Shown piece by piece: positions 1 through 9,444 of a stretch of 64,000 nucleotides of DNA. The notes under the pieces were generated by a model that did not search any database, was not told the origin of the DNA, and saw only the letters and a program-made list of their open reading frames with translations. The translations under genes and the position numbers were made by a program. The stretch comes from Sipunculus nudus (Eukaryota; Annelida; Sipuncula; Golfingiida; Sipunculidae), in the NCBI GenBank assembly GCA_026874595.1, contig JAPPUL010000071.1, forward strand, positions 1-64,000, read 5' to 3'. Within the stretch, counting starts at the first letter, position 1. The number at the start of each line of letters is the position of its first letter.

Positions 1-1
1 T

Positions 2-2629
2 TTAGATAGACAAAACGATAGAGAAAAGCAGCCCCTAAAGATGCGGGGACTTTTACGCTATAAGGAAAATACCATAAATCTTAGCCTAAAAGAACTAAAA
101 AAACGCTTTAACCTAGATATTAAGTATGGCCCTTATGAAAAGACACTTGATATTATGCTTAATAAGCTAAATATAAATGGTTTAGTAGCCGGCTTAGATG
201 GAATATTTACGGGGCATATAAAAACTAAGTTCTTAGAGAGTGAAGACTCACTTAAAATACTTGCAAGGCGTTTAATGATCTCAAATGGTAAATATAATGG
301 AATTCCATTCAGTGGTGAGTTTACATTTTATAAGGATAAAGTAAATACAAAAGTAAAGTCTGCAAAATTAAATATAAAAGATGTAAACTTGCGTGTAAAA
401 GACCTAATTTATAAGTCCGCAACAAATACTTTTGACAGTGATATACTAAATTTATACCTATCACCAAAAAGTAAAATCAAAGTAGGAAGTTTAATACTCT
501 CTTATAAAGACTTAAAGTTTATACTAACAGATTTCAAATATCAAACTGGAGTAGTCGGGGTGCAATTACTTTCGCTTGATAAAGAAGATAAAGAAGATAA
601 GGAAAGTAATATATGGGATTTGGTTAGGGGTAAGGGAAGCGCTATAGACTTCAAGAAGGGATTTGTCTCCTACAGACGAGCAAATGTTCTATTAATTGAA
701 AGATTCCACTATAACCCCGGTAAGATATGGAATATTGACTTTGATGCAAAACTAAAAAGCACATTGATAGGCAACAACTATACAGGAGAATTCAACGTAT
801 ACGGAGGCAAACATAAGATTGGACTTGGAAATGAGTTAACAATAACCGCAAAGAAGCTAAGTGAAAATAAAGAATATTATAAAGACTTTAAACTAATTGC
901 AAGGAGTAAAGATAATAAGAACTGGGCAGTAAAGATAAATCGAGAAGACATAAAGCTAACTAATTTAAGCTACGATGGCAAGCGGCTTATCTATGATTTT
1001 GAATATACAAATCCTCAAGCAGGCCTTGTCAGCGTTGGAGAGATAGATTTCACAAAAGGAGTACTTAACGTCGGGATAGTTTTATATCACCTGGATTTAC
1101 GTAAGTCTATCTTAGCAAAAAGTTTTCTTGAAGAGCCAAAGGGTTTACTAAATAGTAAGATGCATCTTTCTGGGGATATTTTTGATCCTAAAATAGATGG
1201 AGAGCTTAGCTTCCAAGATGGTAATTTAAATCTAAAGGGAGAGAGTAAAGATGGATATATGAGGGTAGAAGATGCAAAGCTTTATATAGAATTTAATAAG
1301 GCTAAAGTATTAAATAAAGGCGATAAGAGCTATAATCATGAGATTAAAGTTTCTGGAGCCTATTTAGATGGGCATCTTTTAATAGATGGCTATTTTAATA
1401 CTGCAGATTGGCTGATATCAGATTTTGATATAAATGTAAAGACAAAAGAGTATATAAAGCTTGATTTTGCAAGTAGTCTCCTAAATTACGAAGGGCGTCT
1501 TGGTCTTGACACAAACATATCCGGACGTCTTACAGCAGAGAAGAGTGTATCTGGCATATTATATGCAAAGGATGCAGAGATAGCCTACATAGGTGCACAA
1601 ACGAATCAAACATATAATTTATTAGAAAAGCTCAGATTCAACGTACTAAAGATATATATAGAGGATGACGTAAGTGTGAACATAGGGAAGGGGAATTTAT
1701 CAGTTGGGGAGGTATCGTTAAAAAAATATAATAAGAAGAAGCATACAGGGAGTTATTTGGTTTTAAAGAAGGATATAAATGATGTACAGCCGCGTCTTCG
1801 TGGAAATTTTGAAGCAAATAAAGGGAGTTTTGATTATCTAGGCAACACATTTAGCATAGTGGATGGGATACTAGATCTTGGAGTAGACGGGAAGAATCGC
1901 TTAAGAATGAAAGCAAAGACTCGCAAAATACGTGATGAACAAAACCGAAGCGTAACAGTCTATATGGTAATAGATGACGAGTTATCAAATTTATTTAAAG
2001 CGGCTGATAAAGGGAGAACGACATTCGAGGATAGTTTATACTCAACACCATCAAAGTCCAAGGAAGAGATATCATTATTGCTTTATGGCAACATAAGAGA
2101 AGATACTCAAAATAAGTTAAGCGAAATTAATACTTATGGACAAGAGGCAAATGCAGGTAAAGCTGCAGATATACTTTTGAATCTAACCTTAGTAAAGCCA
2201 ATAGAGCGTAAACTAAAGCAGATATTTGGAATAGATAGTTTTAACATAAAGCAAACGATACTGCAAAACACTCTATTCTATCGGGCCCGATCGGGCAGTG
2301 GATATATATATCTTGGGGAAGCAGGATATGAGGTACACTTTCTAAGCAATACAGAAATAACAGTAGGAAAATATCTTTCATTCATATCAGACAGTTTATT
2401 TTTGAGTGGCGGGCTAAGGCTTGAGCAAGATACATACAAAGGACGCGAAGGGTTATTAAAAAACATTTGGAAGATATCGCTTGACGCCGACATATTCCCG
2501 CTGGTAGGCTATGAGACAGAAATAATGCAATTAAACATTGGAGTTGAGTATCAGTATAGACAAAACGAGTTAACAGAGGGGCAACGACATGAGGGCTTAA
2601 TAAAATGCGAATTACAAGTTGAGTTTTAA
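2..2629 (+). CDS. tamB: TamB-family translocation/assembly protein (5' end cut by window)
   Basis: The frame is open to the first bases of the window, so the true start lies upstream; about 875 codons are visible, while TamB proteins usually exceed 1,000 residues. The visible part is rich in short alternating beta-strand segments. Its last ~320 residues look like the TamB/DUF490 domain (around EEISLLLYGN and the later strand-rich stretch) and end in phenylalanine, as expected for a protein meeting the outer membrane barrel machinery. Known family role: a periplasm-spanning protein that works with a BamA-family barrel (TamA/BamA) in outer membrane protein or phospholipid handling. A BamA gene follows after 127 bp, which supports the call. 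A 9-bp in-frame repeat encodes DKEDKED near position 580. Identity is inferred from domain appearance and context. Confidence 0.8.
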   Translation, partial: LDRQNDREKQPLKMRGLLRYKENTINLSLKELKKRFNLDIKYGPYEKTLDIMLNKLNINGLVAGLDGIFTGHIKTKFLESEDSLKILARRLMISNGKYNGIPFSGEFTFYKDKVNTKVKSAKLNIKDVNLRVKDLIYKSATNTFDSDILNLYLSPKSKIKVGSLILSYKDLKFILTDFKYQTGVVGVQLLSLDKEDKEDKESNIWDLVRGKGSAIDFKKGFVSYRRANVLLIERFHYNPGKIWNIDFDAKLKSTLIGNNYTGEFNVYGGKHKIGLGNELTITAKKLSENKEYYKDFKLIARSKDNKNWAVKINREDIKLTNLSYDGKRLIYDFEYTNPQAGLVSVGEIDFTKGVLNVGIVLYHLDLRKSILAKSFLEEPKGLLNSKMHLSGDIFDPKIDGELSFQDGNLNLKGESKDGYMRVEDAKLYIEFNKAKVLNKGDKSYNHEIKVSGAYLDGHLLIDGYFNTADWLISDFDINVKTKEYIKLDFASSLLNYEGRLGLDTNISGRLTAEKSVSGILYAKDAEIAYIGAQTNQTYNLLEKLRFNVLKIYIEDDVSVNIGKGNLSVGEVSLKKYNKKKHTGSYLVLKKDINDVQPRLRGNFEANKGSFDYLGNTFSIVDGILDLGVDGKNRLRMKAKTRKIRDEQNRSVTVYMVIDDELSNLFKAADKGRTTFEDSLYSTPSKSKEEISLLLYGNIREDTQNKLSEINTYGQEANAGKAADILLNLTLVKPIERKLKQIFGIDSFNIKQTILQNTLFYRARSGSGYIYLGEAGYEVHFLSNTEITVGKYLSFISDSLFLSGGLRLEQDTYKGREGLLKNIWKISLDADIFPLVGYETEIMQLNIGVEYQYRQNELTEGQRHEGLIKCELQVEF

Positions 2630-2756
2630 AGTTATTAATATCCCCTAACAAGCAATATTTATTATATTGAATGTGAATATATTTAATGATAAAGCAATGA
2701 ATCTCCAATATAGATAACAAATAATTAAATCATGCAATAATACAGGTAAAAATAGT

Positions 2757-5162
2757 TTGCGAGAGAAAATAAGTAGCATTGTAGTTTTTCTAATGCTAAT
2801 AATGCTAAAAGTTACAATACTAAGCGGACAAGATTTGGGGAAGGAATTTGAAGGGCAGAGAATAAGTAAGATAAGCTTGAAAGGACTTATAACGAGTTCC
2901 GAAGACCTTGTACTTGGTATATTAAAAATATCAGAAGGAGACAAGTACAATCCAAAAGACTTACAAGAGAGTTATGATAGTTTACTTGAGCTTGGATATT
3001 TCAAGGACATAGAACTTAGAGTCAAAAGGGCAAAGGGAGAAGGTGTTGAGGTAATAATTGTTTTTAAGGAGTTGCCCAAAGTGCATAGTATTGAGATCGT
3101 AGGAGAAGATGATATAAGCTCAGAAACAATATCGGCAGTAATGAGCCTAAAGCCTGGGACAGTATTCAGCCAAGCAGCAATGAATAGTGATGAACAAGAG
3201 ATATTAGAGCTATATAGAAGCAAAGGGTTTTATAATACCAAAGTAAATATAACAGCCCGACAAGGACCACAAGGTAGATATACTAATCTAACAGTTCAAA
3301 TAAATGAGGGAGATGAAGTTTATATAGCATCAATCAAGATAATAGGAACTAAGAAGCTTGACCCTGATGATATATATGACATAATGCTTACAAAAGAATC
3401 AGGACTATTTGGTGGTGGTGCTGTTCTTGACAAGGAAAAATTAAATAAGGACCGTCTTAGAATTGAACAATATATGAAAAATAATGGTCATTTTCTGGGG
3501 AAGGTAGAATATGTAAAAGTCAATAAGGATTATATCTACGAAGATGAAAGAGTAGTAAACGAATATGGGCACTTCATATTGATAGGAGTTGAAGAGGGTC
3601 CTATCTTTAATATGGGAGAAATAAAGATAAGTGGCAATACCAAAATAAAAACAGAGGTGCTAAGAGAAAAGATAAAAGTAAAGCCTGGAAGTAGATACAA
3701 CGATGCCGAATTCAAAAAGCAGTTAAATGCAATGAAGGCTCTTTATTTAAACCAAGGATATATTCAAGTAAAGATATTACCCATCCCTTTAATAGATGAA
3801 AAGAATCTTATAGTTGGTTGGGATATTGAGATAATTGAGAGTGAGAAAGTTCACATTGAAAATATAAGGATACTAGGCAATAATAAAACAACAACTCATG
3901 TAATTGACCAAGAACTTAGAATATTTGAAGGAGAATTCTTTAATTTTAACAAGATACAAAAAAGTACAAATGCATTAAAGAATCTTCAGTTTTTCAAGCA
4001 AATAGATCCTATGCCAGAAGCAGCTAGCGCAGATGGTCTTGTAGATTTAAACCTAAAATTAACAGAACAAAGAACGGGTATATTCAACGTAGGCGGAGGA
4101 TATGGTTTTCTTACTGGCTTTACCTTTTTTGAGGAGGTCTCTGAGAAGAATTTCTTAGGTAGTGGTTGGTTGCTACGTCAGAAGGGTGAATTTGGTGAGC
4201 GGCGTATAGGAGTTGAAGTTGGGACCTCAACATCCTGGCTAGTTCCTTATGTGCCGATATTATTTAATCTTACATTCCGTTTCCTTCGTGATAGGATAAA
4301 TGCACGCTATAGTTTATATGAATCATTTATAGACCAAGATACTCAATATTATTATAGAGCAGATATTATAGAAACAGACGTTGCAATAGGCTATTTTATA
4401 ATTCCAGAACTACAAATATACACAGGTTACCTATTCTCCTTTACCCGAGCATACAAGAATGTAAACTTTGAGTTAACTGATATAGATCGCAATACCTCAA
4501 GAGGCCAATCATTATATACAGATTTAATAAGTGGTATTGCAAAAAAATTTCTTGTAAAGATAAGTCATAGAATAGGGATATCTCTAGATTACCGTGATAC
4601 TGTAATAAATACGATGACAGGCTTTAGAATAAAGGGTGTTCTAACCTACACAGGAGGTATATATCAAGGAGACAGCCATTGGATCAAATGGCATAATTTG
4701 GGGTCATTTTATTATAATCCAGTTTGGAAGATAGTACTTGCTTTTTTTGCAAGTTATGAACTTATGTTCAAACAGTTTGATGGGAAGTTTGCAGTACGGG
4801 ATATAGATCGCCTTAGGTTTGATGGTATTAATGAATTGCGTGGGTGGAGAAGCATCACACAAGATATTATAGTCGGGCAAGGAGGCAAGATATCGTTTAG
4901 TTTTGAAATACGCTTCCCTATCTTTGAAAGCCTCTTCTGGGGAGTTCTTTTTGCAGATGCAGGTGATATTACTGACAATATAGGGAAATTCCCTCATCAC
5001 GTAAATTATTATAGTTTTGGATTTGGCTTTAGAGTCCATATCCCTTTATTTCCTATAAGGCTATATTTTGCCAAACGAGGAGATCTTAATAGGACAGATC
5101 CAGATAAATTTTATTTTCATCCGGGACTTGATTTTGTTTTTAGTATTGGTGGACTATTTTAA
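2757..5162 (+). CDS. bamA: Outer membrane protein assembly factor BamA
   Basis: 801 residues, the usual BamA length. A hydrophobic signal segment (residues 5-24) is followed by about five POTRA repeats (roughly 30-430; for example the strands around SIEIVGEDDI and IKISGNTKIKT) and a C-terminal beta-barrel (from about 440, starting near FNVGGGYGF). The barrel contains LRGW, the counterpart of the conserved (V)RGF loop motif, and the chain ends GGLF with a terminal aromatic residue typical of barrel proteins. Known role: inserts and folds barrel proteins in the outer membrane. The start is TTG; the nearby upstream ATG (2732) hits a stop at once. An alternative start is Met13, which would shorten the signal sequence. 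It sits between tamB and fabZ-lpxB, an envelope biogenesis block. Confidence 0.92.
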   Translation: MREKISSIVVFLMLIMLKVTILSGQDLGKEFEGQRISKISLKGLITSSEDLVLGILKISEGDKYNPKDLQESYDSLLELGYFKDIELRVKRAKGEGVEVIIVFKELPKVHSIEIVGEDDISSETISAVMSLKPGTVFSQAAMNSDEQEILELYRSKGFYNTKVNITARQGPQGRYTNLTVQINEGDEVYIASIKIIGTKKLDPDDIYDIMLTKESGLFGGGAVLDKEKLNKDRLRIEQYMKNNGHFLGKVEYVKVNKDYIYEDERVVNEYGHFILIGVEEGPIFNMGEIKISGNTKIKTEVLREKIKVKPGSRYNDAEFKKQLNAMKALYLNQGYIQVKILPIPLIDEKNLIVGWDIEIIESEKVHIENIRILGNNKTTTHVIDQELRIFEGEFFNFNKIQKSTNALKNLQFFKQIDPMPEAASADGLVDLNLKLTEQRTGIFNVGGGYGFLTGFTFFEEVSEKNFLGSGWLLRQKGEFGERRIGVEVGTSTSWLVPYVPILFNLTFRFLRDRINARYSLYESFIDQDTQYYYRADIIETDVAIGYFIIPELQIYTGYLFSFTRAYKNVNFELTDIDRNTSRGQSLYTDLISGIAKKFLVKISHRIGISLDYRDTVINTMTGFRIKGVLTYTGGIYQGDSHWIKWHNLGSFYYNPVWKIVLAFFASYELMFKQFDGKFAVRDIDRLRFDGINELRGWRSITQDIIVGQGGKISFSFEIRFPIFESLFWGVLFADAGDITDNIGKFPHHVNYYSFGFGFRVHIPLFPIRLYFAKRGDLNRTDPDKFYFHPGLDFVFSIGGLF

Positions 5163-5216
5163 ATAAAATTGGTATAGTAAACTATACTAAAGCGTAAAGG
5201 AATAAATAGTTTAGAT

Positions 5217-5668
5217 ATGCAAGACATTCTATCTATCATGGATTTAATCCGCATAGGTATCCATTTTTGCTAGTAGATAAGATATTAAGCAAAAGTAACG
5301 ACCAAATAGTGGGGATTAAGAATGTAACGATAAACGAGCCTTATTTTGAAGGCCATTTCCCAGGATATCCTATAATGCCGGGAGTTTTACAAGTAGAGGG
5401 TATGGCCCAATGTGCAGGGTGTTTAATGCATTCTAAAGTAAACGATATTAAGACTAAGTTAGTATTCTTTACAACTATCGATGAAGTTAAGTTTCGAAAA
5501 CCTATTTTCCCAGGAGATCAAATTAGATATGAAATAAATATTATGCAGTTTAGACGCAACATATGCAAATTTGAAGGTAAGGTATATGTTGATAATGTTT
5601 TATGTAGCGAGGCAAAGATGATGGCATCGCTCGTGGATAAGGATAGCATTAATAAGTCTAAAAGTTAA
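5217..5668 (+). CDS. fabZ: 3-hydroxyacyl-ACP dehydratase FabZ, one apparent frameshift
   Basis: Hot-dog fold dehydratase of fatty acid synthesis, supplying acyl chains including those for lipid A. The catalytic region GHFPGYPIMPGVLQ with His and downstream Glu (VEGMAQCAG) is intact. The continuous frame begins only at a TTG at 5267 (133 codons). Upstream, ATG 5217 reads MQDILSIMDLI, and codons 5252-5266 in the downstream frame read HRYPF, the conserved FabZ N-terminus. The two halves are joined by an orphan 'cg' at 5250-5251 where one base of an expected proline codon is missing. So either the sequence has a one-base deletion or assembly error here, or a shortened protein starts at 5267. It lies between bamA and lpxB, as in many Gram-negative lipid A loci; lpxD and lpxA are not present. 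Confidence 0.85.
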
Positions 5669-5671
5669 TTG

Positions 5672-6838
5672 ATGTTTAAAATACTATACGTATGCGGGGA
5701 GGTCTCAGGGGACGGGGCAGGGGCTTATATTCACAAAACCTTAAAATCTAAGATATTAAACGACAAAACGCTTGGCAAAGAGAATAAAAAGACATTAAGT
5801 TTTGTGGCAATAGGCGGCAGATGTCTTAGGGAAGAGGGAGTATCAGTTGTAGATAACCTAATATCTAAAAGCGCGGTAGGGGTTGTTGAGGGACTAGTTG
5901 CTGCTTTTACTCTTTTTAAGAAGATAAAGTTCATAAGAAGATACATAAAAGAAGCGGGTATAAATCTAATAATTCTAATAGACAACCAAGGATTAAACAT
6001 AAGCCTTGCAAGGCATGCCAAAAAGTTAAATATTCCTGTTGTATACTATTTTCCACCATCAGTATCGCTTTGGGGCAGATGGAATATAAAAAAGATAGGA
6101 AAACTCGCAAATATAATACTTTGTCCGTTTTATAACGACTACAAATTATATCAAAAAGAGTTCCCTCAAAAAAGTTACTATATAGGACATTATCTAACAA
6201 AACAAGTATTTATAAAGCAAATAAAGCAAGATGCTATTAAAGGCAAAAAACAAATTATTGGAATATATGCAGGAAGTCGCTACCAAGAGGTAAGAAGGCT
6301 AATGCCGATTATCTTATATATAATAAAGGAATTGGAGAAAGAATATAAAACTAATGAGCTTTTATACATAATAACATCGGCAACAAAAGAGCTTGCAAAA
6401 CTAACTAAAGAGCTTTTGAAAAAACACATGGTGGAACCAGATATACAATTTCGTGATAGCAGTTGCAAAGAAAAGGGTTATTTAAGCTGCGATATAGCGC
6501 TTTGTGCAAGTGGGACAGTTACTTTAGAGCTAGGGCTTGCGTGTATTCCAATGGTTATAATCTATAAGGTAAATTGGCTAACATATATAATTGCCAAGAT
6601 GCTATTAAAGGGCAAATATATAGGACTTCCTAACATACTGCTAAATAAAAGAGTTGTACCTGAGATATTGCTACAAAGTAAAAAGAGTACGAAAAAGCTT
6701 CTAATGGAACTAAAAACGATTATAGAAAATAAAGACTTACAAAGCATACAAAAAAAAGAGCTTAACAAATTACATAAAAAGCTATATGTCGAAGACAGTG
6801 AAGAAATAGTCTACAAAAGCATCTCAAAGTATTTATAA
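5672..6838 (+). CDS. lpxB: Lipid-A-disaccharide synthase
   Basis: 388-389 residues, normal length for LpxB. The N-terminus ILYVCGEVSGDGAGAYI matches the LpxB GE.SGD signature. Later segments (LIDNQGLNISLARHAKK, YYFPPSVSLWGRW, IGHYL, GIYAGSRYQEVRRLMP, ASGTVTLELGL) correspond to the conserved blocks of this GT-B glycosyltransferase. Known reaction: UDP-2,3-diacylglucosamine plus lipid X gives lipid A disaccharide at the cytoplasmic membrane. I prefer ATG 5672 over the TTG one codon earlier; the fabZ stop is directly upstream, so the two are likely cotranscribed. The gene is intact although frameshifts flank it on both sides. Confidence 0.92.
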   Translation: MFKILYVCGEVSGDGAGAYIHKTLKSKILNDKTLGKENKKTLSFVAIGGRCLREEGVSVVDNLISKSAVGVVEGLVAAFTLFKKIKFIRRYIKEAGINLIILIDNQGLNISLARHAKKLNIPVVYYFPPSVSLWGRWNIKKIGKLANIILCPFYNDYKLYQKEFPQKSYYIGHYLTKQVFIKQIKQDAIKGKKQIIGIYAGSRYQEVRRLMPIILYIIKELEKEYKTNELLYIITSATKELAKLTKELLKKHMVEPDIQFRDSSCKEKGYLSCDIALCASGTVTLELGLACIPMVIIYKVNWLTYIIAKMLLKGKYIGLPNILLNKRVVPEILLQSKKSTKKLLMELKTIIENKDLQSIQKKELNKLHKKLYVEDSEEIVYKSISKYL

Positions 6839-6872
6839 ATCAATTTATAAAAAGACAAAATCTAAAGATATA

Positions 6873-6911
6873 GTGTATGGAAAAAGTGTATGGAAAAAGT
6901 GTATGGAAAAA
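6873..6911 (+). repeat. Three perfect 13-bp tandem copies at the ribD start
   Basis: Unit gtgtatggaaaaa at 6873-6885, 6886-6898 and 6899-6911. Each copy carries a potential GTG and an ATG. The third copy supplies the ATG at 6903 used for ribD. Thirteen is not a multiple of three, so each copy places its ATG in a different frame. Confidence 0.9.
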
Positions 6912-8060
6912 GAAGATTACTATAATTATATGAAAAAAGCATTAGAAGTTGCCAAAAGAGCAAAAGGCAAATGTTCTCCAAAACCCAGCGGTAGGTGCTG
7001 TGCTGGTTAAAGGCGGGCAAATAGTATCTGAGGGAGCTACAAAGAAAGTTGGATCTGATCATGCAGAAATTGTTGCGATAAAGGAAGCCAAAGCCAAAGG
7101 ATTTAAAGACTTACAAGGAACTACTTTGTTTGTGACTCTTGAACCTTGTTCTTTTTTTGGGCACACGCCGCCGTGCACTGATGCTATTATAAAAGAGAGA
7201 ATTAGTAAAGTAATAATAGGTTCTAAAGACAAAGATCCAAGATCAAATAATGGCAACGGCATTCGAAGGCTAATAAAGGCCGGTATAGAAGTTATTGAAA
7301 TAGAATTTATTGAATACACAAAGCTTAAGACATTAAGTCAAGCAATATATAAGCTAAACGAGGATTTTAATAAATATATACTTCATAATCTTCCGTTTTG
7401 CACGGCGAAATATGCAATGAGTTTAGATGGTAAAATAGCAGATAGCAATGCTAATTCAAAGTGGATTTCTAATGAGAAGTCAAGACATATTGTTCAACAT
7501 CTAAGAAATAAAACGGATGCTATAATTATTGGGGCTAATACCCTCCTTAATGATAATCCAAGTCTTACCGTGCGGCTTGATAACAAACAAAAGAATCCTT
7601 TAAGAATAATAGTTTCAAAAGTCTGGATATTCCCATAAACTCAAAAGTCCTACATGATGAATACAAAACCTTACTAGTTAGCAAAGTAGGCACATCTAAA
7701 AACAAAAATATCGATGCTCTACAAAATATTATAAGCACGGACAATAACAAAAGATTAATATTTGACCCAACAACGGATAAGGATATAAATCTTCTATGGC
7801 TTTTTAAAACGCTTTGCACGGAAGAGAATATATCTTCTATACTTCTTGAGGGCGGTGGGAAGCTTTTGTCCTCTTCCTTAGAATATAAGTTAATTGATAA
7901 AGTAATTTGTTTTGTAGCCCCAAAGATTATAACAGGTCAATACACTCCATTCAGCATTAGTGTGAAAAGTAATATAGATGAGGCTATAAAGCTTAAGGAC
8001 GTTAGTTATAAACAGCTTGGGGATAATATGATGTTTAGTGGTTATGTAGATTATGTATAG
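6903..8060 (+). CDS. ribD: Riboflavin biosynthesis deaminase/reductase RibD, two apparent frameshifts
   Basis: Bifunctional diaminohydroxyphosphoribosylaminopyrimidine deaminase plus 5-amino-6-(5-phosphoribosylamino)uracil reductase. Deaminase zinc motif: HAE near 7060 and the PC...H..PPC block (EPCSFFGHTPPCTDAI). Reductase domain: CTAKYAMSLDGKIADSN. The gene is split over frames. ATG 6903 reads MEKEDYYNYMKKALEVAK to about 6980. An extra A in the run at 6980-6983 shifts to the frame starting NPAVGAVLV, which stays open to 7638. A missing A in the run at 7617-7620 shifts back to a frame reading SLDIPINSKVLHDEY and continuing through LLEGGGKLL to the stop at 8060. With both corrections the length (about 385 codons) is normal for RibD. 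So it is either two homopolymer errors or a decaying gene. It lies 3' of lpxB. Confidence 0.85.
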
Positions 8061-8108
8061 TAAAACCTAGAAGTACGACTTTCTATTTTAAGCTTATCTT
8101 TAGGTTTA

Positions 8109-8151
8109 TAAAATATAAAAGAAACCACAAATTGGCTCCTTTTATATTTTA
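8109..8151. terminator. Bidirectional terminator-like hairpin between ribD and cytochrome b
   Basis: A 13-bp perfect inverted repeat, taaaatataaaag (8109-8121) and cttttatatttta (8139-8151), loop 17 nt, between the convergent ribD and cytochrome b genes. The stem is A/T-rich, so its strength is uncertain; its position just past both stop codons supports a shared terminator. Confidence 0.5.
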
Positions 8152-8159
8152 GATGTTAC

Positions 8160-9443
8160 TTAATCTTTACGTCTATTTTTAATAGCTCGCATAGTTCGTA
8201 TAATAAGAGTTATTACCAACGCAACAAACGCTATCCCAAATAATATCCAAATAGGAAGTTGATACTCATGGGCAAAGGCACTTATCTGTTCTGTTTTATA
8301 GACAAAGCCTATTATCGTAAATACTATAAACCCCATAAAGATACAAAACCCAAAAATAAATACAAACTTCGAACTCTCATCACGTTTTGCTTTAGTATCC
8401 CAAAAAGGTATTAAAACCCACATAAGACCTACTATCGTAAAAAGTGCTATCCCTACTTCCTTCGGCACAAGCTCAAGTACCACAAACATTGCAAGAAAAA
8501 ACCATTCCGGCTTAATGTTGGGTGGCGCTGAAGTTAAAGGATCTGCCTTCTCTCCAAGCTCCCACGGGAAAAATACTGCTAGTAATACCAAAACATTAAA
8601 CACTATAAACCATATCCATACGTCTCTTATGGCAAAGTCCGGGAAAAACTTCATGCTGTTTATAGACGCATCCCCTCCAACTCTTGCAATCTCTTCTTTT
8701 TCCTTTTCCATATTCATAGGCCTACTCGTTCCCTGTCTTTGTATGAAAAGCAAATGCAGACCTATTAGCATTATAAGCCCTATCGGGATTATTGTAACGT
8801 GAAGTCCTAAAAACCTATGCAGCGTATTTGCTGAAACATCTTCACCCCCACGTGAAACTTCAAGCATCCACTGCCCTACAAAGGGAACTGCCTCCATTAA
8901 CTCTGTTCCTATGCTCACTGCAAAAAAACTAAGGCTTGTCCAAGGTAATAAATAACCGCTAAAACCTGCACCCATTGCAAGCAGTAGCATGAAAAACCCT
9001 GTTACCCACGTAAGCTCTTTCTTTTGGCGATACGCCTTTGTGAAAAATACACTAAACATATGTATGAACGCCGTTACTATCATCAAATTAGCTGCCCAAC
9101 TGTGTATTGACCTAACCGCTGCACCATAAGGAACACTCTCCATTATATATCTTACACTCTCATATGCCGTCCCCTCCCCATTTTGATAGTACATTAACAA
9201 CATCGTTCCACTAAAAACCAGCACCATAAACAAAAATAACGTTATCCCTCCAAAATAATACCATATATAATGTCTTTTGGCTGTATGCAATATCCAATTG
9301 CCAAACTTCATCTTATGATATAACTCGCCCGACTTCCCTACCCCAAAAACTACCTCCTTCTTAGCAAAGAAATCAACAAGTCCATCTATTGCATATCTTT
9401 CATTTATCCATTTATATATCTTAGTCTCTTTTATCTTATCCAT
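8160..9443 (-). CDS. Cytochrome b of a bc-type quinol oxidoreductase complex
   Basis: 427 residues with about eight or nine membrane helices; b6 and subunit IV parts are fused in one chain. Heme ligands are visible as two histidine pairs: HSWAANLMIVTAFIH in helix B, and LHV...GLHLL in helix D after HRFLG. The quinol-oxidation site motif is PEWFF in the second half (IKPEWFF). A soluble N-terminal stretch of about 50 residues precedes the first helix. Known role: oxidises quinol and moves protons in the cytoplasmic membrane. It lies directly after the Rieske gene (1-bp gap), so the pair is one operon. No cytochrome c gene is adjacent, so the electron acceptor subunit is not identifiable here. 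Confidence 0.9.
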   Translation of the reverse strand: MDKIKETKIYKWINERYAIDGLVDFFAKKEVVFGVGKSGELYHKMKFGNWILHTAKRHYIWYYFGGITLFLFMVLVFSGTMLLMYYQNGEGTAYESVRYIMESVPYGAAVRSIHSWAANLMIVTAFIHMFSVFFTKAYRQKKELTWVTGFFMLLLAMGAGFSGYLLPWTSLSFFAVSIGTELMEAVPFVGQWMLEVSRGGEDVSANTLHRFLGLHVTIIPIGLIMLIGLHLLFIQRQGTSRPMNMEKEKEEIARVGGDASINSMKFFPDFAIRDVWIWFIVFNVLVLLAVFFPWELGEKADPLTSAPPNIKPEWFFLAMFVVLELVPKEVGIALFTIVGLMWVLIPFWDTKAKRDESSKFVFIFGFCIFMGFIVFTIIGFVYKTEQISAFAHEYQLPIWILFGIAFVALVITLIIRTMRAIKNRRKD

Positions 9444-9444
9444 A

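Noticed and set aside
4704-5039. Several 60-130 codon minus-strand frames inside tamB, bamA, lpxB and the cobalamin genes
   Set aside because: They lie fully within well-supported genes on the other strand and show no conserved motifs.
5217-8060. Programmed ribosomal frameshifting in fabZ and ribD
   Set aside because: No slippery heptamer with a downstream structure was evident, and neither family is known for it; sequence error or mutation is simpler.
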